This document shows, one piece after another, positions 8,526 through 15,426 of a stretch of DNA of 64,000 nt; the stretch's first letter is position 1, and every line of letters begins with the position of its first letter. The notes beneath the pieces were generated by a model. The model was not told the origin of the DNA. It searched no databases and was given only the letters and a program-made list of their open reading frames with translations. Location of the stretch: positions 496,001-560,000 of the forward strand of contig OY764162.1 in the NCBI GenBank assembly GCA_963668185.1, in the 5' to 3' direction. A program made the translations under genes and the position numbers. This DNA comes from G963668185 sp963668185. Lineage in GTDB: Bacteria > Chloroflexota > Dehalococcoidia > Lucifugimonadales > G963668185.

Positions 8526-9971
8526 CTACGTAAACTGGTACTCACGCGTTGTCGCAATCAGGCCGAGTAGCTGGCCCACGCGCACCTCAGTGTCGTCGCC
8601 GGGCGTGCGGTCACGCAGCGAAATGTCCCCTTCTCGGCCCACGGCCTGGGCGAGGCTGTCCCTGGTGGAGTCTTCGACCTCCAGTGGGCCAACGACGTCA
8701 AGGCAGGCGTCCACAAGCCCTTCGGGGGAAAAGTGCCCGCCGTTCATGGAGGCCAGCCTGTCTATGATGGCCTGCACGCCGGGGTTCTCCACGTTGCTCA
8801 TGTGCTTGGAGGCGAAGTTCACGCGCTCCACAATGGAGCCGCTGTTGATCCACTCCACGCCCTCGTGCCAGCCCTCCACGGAGGGAGGCGCGAGGACCGC
8901 CTGGCCCATGAAGTTTGCCGCCCTGGCGGCTTCAAAAGCCGTGTCGGACGGGCGTGTGATCGCTCCGCTCTGCCTTAGAATCCCTACAACCAGCTCGACG
9001 GGGCACTTCACGCGCTCGAACTGCGCGTCCTTGAAGAAATCTGAGTTGAAGCAAGCTCGGAGCATCTCGCCGATGTTGTGATCGCTCTCGAAGTACACGT
9101 TCACGAGGTACTCGACCGCCTCGGGGTCGCGCGGTGGTGTGTACGGCCACTGCGGGACCGGCGCCTCGTCCGCGACGAAGAAGTCGTAGATGTGGCGCGC
9201 GATGAACTGTGCCGTGGCAGGCTGCCTGCAGATGATTTCGACGATGTCTTCGCCGTTGAAGTTGCCCGTGTCGCCCAGGAACGTCTTCTCGCCGTCGTCG
9301 TGGTCCCAATCGCGGTAATCGAAATGCCACGAGATGCAGCTGTACGGCCAGACGGAGTCCTTCTCCACACGCAATGCCATGTACTCGGCGTTCCCGAGCG
9401 TCCAGCCTGTGAAGGCTCGCGACGCCTCCTTGATGTCGTCCTCGGAGTAGTTGCCGATACCCATCGAGAAGAGTTCCAGCAGCTCGCGTCCCCAGTTCTC
9501 GTTGATAGACCCGTTGTGATTGTCCTGGTTGTCAAGCATGATCATCATTGCGGGGTCCCTGGCCAACTCCAACAGGAGGTCGTCGAAGCGGCCGAGGCCC
9601 AGCCTGCGGAACATGTCTATCTGGACCAGGATAGAGAGGGTCTGGTTGAGCTTGGTCCAGTCGGTGGCGAAGATACCGTGCCAGAAGAGAGCGATCTTCT
9701 CCTCCATCGGACGGTCTGTAGTCGCCAGCCTGTACATCCACCTGGCCGCGGCGGGATCCAGGACCCGGGACTCCAGGACGTTACAGTGATATCGGAGGAT
9801 TATGTCTTCAGGCATGTAGTTGGCCTGGCCGGGACTGAGCAACTCATCCACGGTCGCCTCGTAGCCAACCTGCGCCCGGCGCTCCAACTCGTCTCTCGAC
9901 GCGCCGAATCCGGCACGGCGCATGAGGTGCGCCATAAGTGAGATGTCGGTGGACCGCTCGGCGATGACCAT
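8526..9971 (-). CDS. DUF1800 family protein (copy 1)
   Basis: A 481-residue DUF1800 protein: MAHLMRRAGFGASRDEL at the N-terminus, FWHGIFATDW, ENWGRELLELFSMG and REASRAFTGW-like segments (IKEASRAFTGWTLG), and AVLAPPSVEGWHEG near residue 340. DUF1800 proteins are usually encoded beside DUF1501 proteins; their biochemical role is unknown. There is no signal peptide here. It has exactly the same length as the copy at 10020-11465 and is near-identical over long stretches, so the pair is a recent tandem duplication. A ribosome-binding site GAGGAGAGG precedes ATG. Confidence 0.85.
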   Translation of the reverse strand: MVIAERSTDISLMAHLMRRAGFGASRDELERRAQVGYEATVDELLSPGQANYMPEDIILRYHCNVLESRVLDPAAARWMYRLATTDRPMEEKIALFWHGIFATDWTKLNQTLSILVQIDMFRRLGLGRFDDLLLELARDPAMMIMLDNQDNHNGSINENWGRELLELFSMGIGNYSEDDIKEASRAFTGWTLGNAEYMALRVEKDSVWPYSCISWHFDYRDWDHDDGEKTFLGDTGNFNGEDIVEIICRQPATAQFIARHIYDFFVADEAPVPQWPYTPPRDPEAVEYLVNVYFESDHNIGEMLRACFNSDFFKDAQFERVKCPVELVVGILRQSGAITRPSDTAFEAARAANFMGQAVLAPPSVEGWHEGVEWINSGSIVERVNFASKHMSNVENPGVQAIIDRLASMNGGHFSPEGLVDACLDVVGPLEVEDSTRDSLAQAVGREGDISLRDRTPGDDTEVRVGQLLGLIATTREYQFT

Positions 9972-10019
9972 GCGAACTACCTCTCCTCGGCTACGCAGAT
10001 ACGCTCGGAAGTATCGATG
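9972..10019 (-). other. Intergenic spacer with a fragment of an NHL-repeat gene
   Basis: This 48-bp gap between the DUF1800 copies contains, on the minus strand, a stretch at 9980-10019 close to 8217-8256 inside the NHL gene. The last 29 aligned bases differ at three positions by eye. It ends in GAGGAG, which now forms the ribosome-binding site of DUF1800 copy 1. Confidence 0.6.
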
Positions 10020-11465
10020 CTACGTTAGCTGGAACTCGCGCGTTGCCGCGATCAGGCCGAGCAGCTGCCCCACGCGCGCCTCGGTATCGTCGCCGGGCGC
10101 GCGGTCGCGGAGCGAGATGTCCCCCTCTCGGCCCACGGCCTGGGCGAGGCTGTCCCTGGTAGAGTCTTCGACCTCCAGTGGGCCAACGACGTCAAGGCAG
10201 GCGTCCACAAGCGCTTCGGGTGAGAAGTGTCCGCCGTTCATCGAATCGAGTCTGTCGATGATGGCCCTCACGCCGGGGTTCTCTACGTTGCTCATGTGCT
10301 TGGAGGCGAAGTTCACGCGCTCCACGATGGAGCCGCTGTTGATCCACTCCACGCCCTCGTGCCAGCCTTCGACCGAAGGCGGGGCGAGCAGCGACTGGCC
10401 CATGAAGCCCGCCACCTTTGCGGCCTCCATGGCGGTGTCGGACGGGCGAGTGATCGCTCCGCTCTGCCTCAGCGTGCCGACCACGAGCTCGGCGGGGCAC
10501 TTCACGCGCTCGAACTGCGCGTCCTTGAAGAAGTCGGAGTTGAAGCACGCTCGCAGCATCTCGCCGATGTTGTGGTCGCTCTCGAAGTACACGTTCGCGA
10601 GGTACTCAACCGCTTCGGGGTCGCGCGGCGGCGTGTACGGCCACTGCGGGACCGGCGCCTCGTCCGCCACGAAGAAGTCGTAGATGTGGCGCGCGATGAA
10701 CTGCGCCGTGGCAGGCTGCTTGCAGATGATTTCGACGATGTCGTCGCCGTTGAAGTTGCCCGTCTCGCCCAGGAACGTCTTCTCGCCGTCGTCGTGGTCC
10801 CAATCGCGGTAGCCGAAGTGCCACGAGATGCGGCTGTAAGGCCAGATGGAGTCCTTCTGGGAGCGGATCGCCATGTACTCGGCGTTCCCCAGCGTCCAGC
10901 CGGTGAAGGCTCGCGAGGCTTCCTTGATGTCGTCCTCGGAGTAGTTGCCGATTCCCATCGAGAAGAGTTCCAGCAACTCGCGTCCCCAGTTCTCGTTGAT
11001 CGATCCGTTGTGATTGTCCTGGTTGTCCAGCCAGATGATCATCGCGGGATCCCTTGCCAACTCCGACAACAGGTCGTCGAAGCGGCCGAGGCCCAGCCTG
11101 CGAAACATGTCGATCTGGTTCAGCACGGAGCGCGCCTGGTTGAGCTTGGCGTAGCCCGTGGCGAAGATGCCGTGCCAGAACAGGGCGATCTTCTCCTCCA
11201 TCGGGCGGTCCGTTGTCGCCAGCCTGTACATCCAGTTGGACGCGGCGGCCTCCAGGAATCTGGACTCCAGCACGTCCACGTGGTACCGGTGGATTATGTC
11301 CTCCGCCATGTAGTTGGCCTGGCCGGGACTGAGCAACTCGTCCACGGTCGCCTCGTAGCCAACCCGCGCCCGGCGCTCCAACTCATCGCGCGCGGCGCCA
11401 AAACCGGCGCGGCGCATGAGGTGCGCCATAAGTGAGATGTCGGTGGACCGTTCAGCGATGACCAT
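10020..11465 (-). CDS. DUF1800 family protein (copy 2)
   Basis: A 481-residue DUF1800 protein starting MVIAERSTDISLMAHLMRRA at ATG 11465. The frame stays open further upstream into the DUF1501 gene, but that extension is antisense-like, low in normal composition, and overlaps the neighbour; AGGAGG 7 nt before ATG supports the shorter form. It matches copy 1 almost residue for residue, with differences scattered through the middle (for example FLEAAASNWMY versus VLDPAAARWMY). It begins 5 nt after the DUF1501 stop, so the genes are cotranscribed. Function unknown. Confidence 0.85.
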   Translation of the reverse strand: MVIAERSTDISLMAHLMRRAGFGAARDELERRARVGYEATVDELLSPGQANYMAEDIIHRYHVDVLESRFLEAAASNWMYRLATTDRPMEEKIALFWHGIFATGYAKLNQARSVLNQIDMFRRLGLGRFDDLLSELARDPAMIIWLDNQDNHNGSINENWGRELLELFSMGIGNYSEDDIKEASRAFTGWTLGNAEYMAIRSQKDSIWPYSRISWHFGYRDWDHDDGEKTFLGETGNFNGDDIVEIICKQPATAQFIARHIYDFFVADEAPVPQWPYTPPRDPEAVEYLANVYFESDHNIGEMLRACFNSDFFKDAQFERVKCPAELVVGTLRQSGAITRPSDTAMEAAKVAGFMGQSLLAPPSVEGWHEGVEWINSGSIVERVNFASKHMSNVENPGVRAIIDRLDSMNGGHFSPEALVDACLDVVGPLEVEDSTRDSLAQAVGREGDISLRDRAPGDDTEARVGQLLGLIAATREFQLT

Positions 11466-11470
11466 GTGAA

Positions 11471-12607
11471 CTACCTCCTGATCATGTCGAACTGTTCGAA
11501 GTTGCCGTTGACGATGGGCCTGGCCTCCAGGTCGAGCCACTGCTCCAGGATCGTGGAGTACGTGGAGCGGAAGTCGTTGTTCGACTTCATGTCGCCCTCG
11601 ATCTGGTCCTCTTCCTTGAGCGACGGATACTCGCCGTACATGCCGCCGTTCACCGAGTTGCCGATGAGCATCGCCACTCCGCCCGCGCCGTGGTCGGTGC
11701 CGGAGCCGTTGTCCTTGATCCTGCGCCCGAACTCGGAGAAGACCAGTACGACTGCGTCGTCCTCCTTGCCGTGCTCCTTCAGATCGTCCATGAAGCACTG
11801 GATGCCGGCCGAGAGTTCGCTGACTAGCTGCGTGTGTACGATCATCTCCCCGGCGTGCGTGTCGTAGCTGCCCTGGTCCGTGTAGAAGATCCTCGTGCCG
11901 AGGTCTGCGGTCAGCACCTGCGCGATGCTCCTCATCTTCTGCGAGAAGTTGTCGGAGGCGTACTCCACGTTCGACTGGTACTGCTCAGGGGCCGTCCTCA
12001 GTATGTCGGCGCCCGCGAGAGCGCCGGTGCCGGTCTGGCCCAGGAACTCCATCACGTTGTCCTTGCCGGGCGCGCCGTACATCATTGAGAAGGCCTCCAG
12101 CGCGTACTTGCGCAGCCACTCGTCCTTGATGTCCGGGAACAGGCCGTACGTCTCCAGATCGCCCACGGACGCCACCTGAACGCCGGGGCAGGCCAGCGAC
12201 CTCGGCAGGCCGCGGCCGAAGTTGATACCTGTCAGAACGTTCTCTCCCTTGGGGTCCATGTCCCGGATAACCCGGCCAAGCCAGCCCTCGCTCCCGACCT
12301 TGTCCGGCTCCGCCGTGTGCCAGATGTCCATCGAGCGGAAGTGCGAACGGTTGGGGTTCTCGTACCCGATCCCGTTGACGATCGCGACGTTGCCCTCGTC
12401 CCAAAGCTCCTTGATCGGAGCCATGTTCGGGTTCAGTCCGTAACCGTTCTCCAGGGGCAGGACCTCTTCAGGCTCGTACCGCACGGAAGGACGGTTGTCG
12501 TAATAGACCCCCTCCTCGAACGGCACGATCGTGTTCAAGGCGTCGTTGCCCCCCGAAAGCTGGATCACTACTAAAGACTTGCTGTTTCCGTTGCTGCTTC
12601 CAGCCAT
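11471..12607 (-). CDS. DUF1501 family protein
   Basis: A 378-residue DUF1501 protein. It opens with a short Ser/Asn-rich tail then LVVIQLSGGNDALNTIVPF, the family's signature start, followed by NRSHFRSMDIWHTA and DTHAGEM. The C-terminal part has VVLVFSEFGRRIKDNGSGTDHGAGG, a metal-binding pattern recalling alkaline-phosphatase/sulfatase relatives. Many DUF1501 proteins carry Tat signals; none is seen here. It is the first gene of the DUF1501-DUF1800-DUF1800-NHL-GcvT operon. AAGGAG lies 8 nt before ATG. Confidence 0.85.
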   Translation of the reverse strand: MAGSSNGNSKSLVVIQLSGGNDALNTIVPFEEGVYYDNRPSVRYEPEEVLPLENGYGLNPNMAPIKELWDEGNVAIVNGIGYENPNRSHFRSMDIWHTAEPDKVGSEGWLGRVIRDMDPKGENVLTGINFGRGLPRSLACPGVQVASVGDLETYGLFPDIKDEWLRKYALEAFSMMYGAPGKDNVMEFLGQTGTGALAGADILRTAPEQYQSNVEYASDNFSQKMRSIAQVLTADLGTRIFYTDQGSYDTHAGEMIVHTQLVSELSAGIQCFMDDLKEHGKEDDAVVLVFSEFGRRIKDNGSGTDHGAGGVAMLIGNSVNGGMYGEYPSLKEEDQIEGDMKSNNDFRSTYSTILEQWLDLEARPIVNGNFEQFDMIRR

Positions 12608-12664
12608 GTCAAGACTCCTTCGAGACCGAAGCGGTCATCTATCTTGAAACCCACTGCTCGATTC

Positions 12665-12699
12665 AGGTCGGATTATACCTTAGGCGTTCCTATAAACAA
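12665..12699 (-). promoter_or_regulatory. Predicted promoter of the DUF1501 operon
   Basis: On the minus strand a perfect TATAAT (12672-12677) is preceded after 16 nt by TTGTTT (12694-12699). Transcription would begin near 12665, leaving a leader of about 58 nt that contains the AAGGAG ribosome-binding site. Confidence 0.55.
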
Positions 12700-13124
12700 G
12701 ACCCGCGCCGGAAGCGTTTCAGGAAGGATCCGGTCCGCCTTTCGCCCCGGAGCGCGTCTAAAAACTCTGGGAAGTGTCCTCCTCTGACTCCTTCCCCCAG
12801 TCTGCTGGGGAAGGTTAGCCCGATGATGCCAACATCGGCCAGGAGCTTCTGTAGTCCCTTTCCCCAGTCTGCTGGGGAAGGCTGAGTCTCCGTAGTCCCT
12901 TTCCCCAGTCTGCTGGGGAAGGCTGAGTCTCCGTAGTCCCTTCCCCAGTCTGCTGGGGAAGGTTAGGATGGGGTCATGGGGCGAGGTGCGGGGCCGCCCC
13001 CTAAACTCTGAACACTTACGCCCAAAGGGGCCGCAGCCATGCGCCTGACCGCCATGAGATATGATGCAAGCGGCGCGGCAGCGAGCCTCATGTCGCTCGA
13101 TACTCTGGCCGCTACGGAGAAGAT
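12700..13124. repeat. Intergenic stretch with four copies of a dispersed hairpin repeat
   Basis: No gene is seen here. Four copies of a palindrome with 10-bp arms CCTTCCCCAG / CTGGGGAAGG around TCTG occur at about 12791, 12858, 12899 and 12939; the first has one extra C. Copies two to four form a tandem array of a 41-bp unit (12852-12961). The first copy lies in a longer ~80-bp element (12751-12830) that recurs at 19182 and 29738. None is followed by a T run, so these hairpins do not look like standard terminators. Confidence 0.85.
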
Positions 13125-13376
13125 GTGATGTTAACCGATGCCGAACTGCTGGACCGCATCACCGTCCGTTCGGATGTGTTCGGCGGCAAGCCCATCATCC
13201 GCGATATGCGAATCGCGGTGGAGCACGTCCTGGGCAAGCTGGCTGCCGGAGACGACGTCAAGACCATTCTCGATGAATACCCAATCCTGGAGCCGGAAGA
13301 CATCCAGGCGTGCTTTCTCGTGGCGTATCGGCTGCTTGCGGGCGAGCAGGTGTATGACCGTATCCCAGTACGGTAA
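13125..13376 (+). CDS. DUF433 family protein, antitoxin-like
   Basis: An 83-residue protein matching the DUF433 winged-helix family: DRITVRSDVFGGKPIIRDMRI then VEHVLGKLAAGDDVKTILDEYP, LEPEDIQACFLVA. DUF433 proteins are commonly encoded beside a DUF5615 PIN-like protein as a presumed toxin-antitoxin pair. No such partner follows; the next gene is convergent. The start is GTG 13125 or ATG 13128, with GGAG upstream. It may be an orphan antitoxin or a small regulator. Confidence 0.75.
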   Translation: MMLTDAELLDRITVRSDVFGGKPIIRDMRIAVEHVLGKLAAGDDVKTILDEYPILEPEDIQACFLVAYRLLAGEQVYDRIPVR

Positions 13377-13423
13377 ACGTCTTGAGGTTTTTGCTGGAGT
13401 GCGAATACGCATGCACATCCCGC

Positions 13424-14209
13424 CTACTCAAACCTGAACAACCTCACGGCCAGCGCCGCCGATATCGCGATCCACGCGCCGATAAGGCCCAGCTCCGTCG
13501 AGTAGTCCGCCAGCGTACCCGCCTCGATCGTGACGCCCCGCACCGCGTCCACCACGGGCGCGAGCGGCATGTACCCCACCACGCTCTTGACCACCTGCGG
13601 CAGGTTGCCCGTAGGGAAGAACGCCCCGGAGAAGAACGCGAGCGGCAGCACCACCGCGTTGCCGATGCCGCTCGCCGCCTGCGGTGTCCGAGAGATGGAC
13701 CCGATCACGAAGCCGATGTTCAGAAAAACCAGGTTCCCCAGCAGCATTATCACCAGCAGGTACAGCAGGTTCCCCTCTACGTTCACGCCGTAAACCAGCT
13801 TGCCGGCCGACAGGATCAGCGCGCCCTGGGCAATGGCCACCATGAGGCTGGCAAGCACCTGCCCAATGAAGAAGGTGCGCACCTTAAGCGGCGTGGCCTG
13901 CATTCGCCGAAGCACCTGCCTGTCCCGGTACATGGCAAGCGACGTAGCGATGCCGAACACCGAATAGCTCATGATCCCCCACACGGCCATGCCCGGCACC
14001 AGGAAGTCCAGAAAGTCTGTGCTTCCTTCTTGTGAAGCCTCGGTCTCCGGCGCCAGCCGGCTCTCCGCGCCGGCAATGTCGGCTGCTCCGCGCATCATCA
14101 GCCCCATCGTCAGCATCAGGACAAGCGGGAACGCGAGCGCCCAGAACAGCGTCTGCCGGTCCCGGACGATCATCTTGAGGTTCGCTACGGTGAAGTGAAA
14201 GATCAGCAT
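13424..14209 (-). CDS. ABC-2 type transporter permease
   Basis: A 261-residue membrane protein with an N-terminal cytoplasmic segment (LKMIVRDRQTLFWALAFPLV), a periplasmic loop, and about six hydrophobic segments. RMQATPLKVRTFFIGQVLAS matches the ABC-2 permease family. It starts 6 nt after the ATPase gene at 14216 and together they form an exporter. Substrate is unknown; relatives export antibiotics, lipids or other small molecules. Confidence 0.85.
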   Translation of the reverse strand: MLIFHFTVANLKMIVRDRQTLFWALAFPLVLMLTMGLMMRGAADIAGAESRLAPETEASQEGSTDFLDFLVPGMAVWGIMSYSVFGIATSLAMYRDRQVLRRMQATPLKVRTFFIGQVLASLMVAIAQGALILSAGKLVYGVNVEGNLLYLLVIMLLGNLVFLNIGFVIGSISRTPQAASGIGNAVVLPLAFFSGAFFPTGNLPQVVKSVVGYMPLAPVVDAVRGVTIEAGTLADYSTELGLIGAWIAISAALAVRLFRFE

Positions 14210-14215
14210 CGCGCG

Positions 14216-15148
14216 CTACTCGAACGGATTGCCCGTCAGCGACAGGAAGACGTCCTCCAGGGTTGCGGAGGACACCTCGAGGCCCGCAAGCTGGGTCTCC
14301 GCCCGGCGCGCCCAGTCGATCAGGCCGCGAAGCGTCTCCGAGGCGTCGGCAGACCGCAGGGATACGCGGCCGCCGTCCACAAAGCTCGCGGACGTGACCG
14401 CCGGCAGGCCCTCCAGACCGTCGGCGCCGACACCGTCCTGCAGCCTGAACCGCACCTCGTCCGGGTCCGGCAGCGCCTTTACAAGCGCCCGCGGCGAGTC
14501 CAGCGCCACGACGCGCCCCCGGTCCATGATCGCCACGCGGTCGCACAGGTGCTCCGCCTCCTCCATGTAGTGCGTGGTCAACAGAATCGTACGCCCGTCC
14601 GCGTTGATGGCCCTCGCCAGGTCCCAGAGGTCTCTCCTCGCCTGCGGGTCGAGGCCGGTGGAAGGCTCGTCCAGGATCACCACCTCGGGGTCGTTCACAA
14701 GCGTGGCGGCAATCGAGAACCGCTGCTGCTGGCCGCCGGAGAGCTTTCGCACGGTTGTCCTGGCCCTGTCCTCAAGATTTACGCGAGCCAGCAGGCGGGC
14801 AGGGGAGAGGCAGCGCTTGTAGAACCTGCCGAACAGCTCCAGCGTTTCCGTCAGCGTAAGGTGGTCGAAGTACGAGTTAGCCTGCAACTGCACTCCGATG
14901 CGTTCCTTCACCTCGGCGCTTCCCGCGTCGCCGTCCAGCACGCGAATCCTGCCCGCGTCAGGCCGGCGCAGCCCCTCGATGCACTCCAGCGTCGTCGTCT
15001 TGCCCGCCCCGTTCGGCCCCACGATGCCCAGTATCTCGCCGCGCCGCGCCGCAAACGACACGTCGTCCACCGCCGTGAGGTCGCCGTAACGCTTAGTAAG
15101 GCGCTCCACCACGATTACGTCCGAACAGGCGCTGCGGCAGTCATTCAT
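14216..15148 (-). CDS. ABC transporter ATP-binding protein
   Basis: A 310-residue ATPase with Walker A GPNGAGKTT (about residue 44), signature LSGGQQQR, Walker B VVILDEPSTGLDP and the switch histidine in LLTTHYMEEAEHLCDR. A C-terminal domain of about 80 residues is typical of ABC-2 exporter ATPases of the DrrA/NatA group. It precedes its permease by 6 nt on the same strand. The organisation and motifs make the exporter assignment strong; the cargo is not indicated. Confidence 0.9.
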   Translation of the reverse strand: MNDCRSACSDVIVVERLTKRYGDLTAVDDVSFAARRGEILGIVGPNGAGKTTTLECIEGLRRPDAGRIRVLDGDAGSAEVKERIGVQLQANSYFDHLTLTETLELFGRFYKRCLSPARLLARVNLEDRARTTVRKLSGGQQQRFSIAATLVNDPEVVILDEPSTGLDPQARRDLWDLARAINADGRTILLTTHYMEEAEHLCDRVAIMDRGRVVALDSPRALVKALPDPDEVRFRLQDGVGADGLEGLPAVTSASFVDGGRVSLRSADASETLRGLIDWARRAETQLAGLEVSSATLEDVFLSLTGNPFE

Positions 15149-15213
15149 AACGAACAGTGTACCCCCGTCCCCACGCCAAGCGCCCTCCCCCCGTTCGCCC
15201 TTGTATCTTGACT

Positions 15214-15254
15214 ATCCCTTCCCCAGTCTGCTGGGGAAGGTTAGGATGGGGTCT
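15214..15254 (+). repeat. Dispersed hairpin repeat (family R1), single copy
   Basis: One copy of the CCTTCCCCAG / CTGGGGAAGG palindrome followed by TTAGGATGGGGT. It sits between divergent genes in a 278-bp gap that also holds a GTTCGCCCTGAGCC-type repeat at about 15262-15285. Confidence 0.85.
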
Positions 15255-15426
15255 CCCCTCACCGTTCGCCCTGAGCCCGTCGAACCACCCCCCAAACCCC
15301 CTTCCAACCACCGCCCGATATTGGCACAATGCAACATTATCGTAACGCAACGCCGCACACGCCCTTCTATTGCCCCTGAGAAGGCCATATCGGATATATG
15401 ACACCCTATCGTAAGGAGTCAACACG

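Noticed and set aside
11466..11798. 111-residue N-terminal extension of DUF1800 copy 2
   Set aside because: It overlaps the DUF1501 gene out of frame, and AGGAGG supports the ATG at 11465, matching the paralog's start.
12852..12961. Possible CRISPR array
   Set aside because: Units are contiguous tandem copies without unique spacers, the repeat is a long hairpin and no cas gene is near.
15217..15240. R1 hairpins as rho-independent terminators
   Set aside because: The 10-bp stem is strong but no copy is followed by a T run, and copies occur inside genes and between divergent genes.
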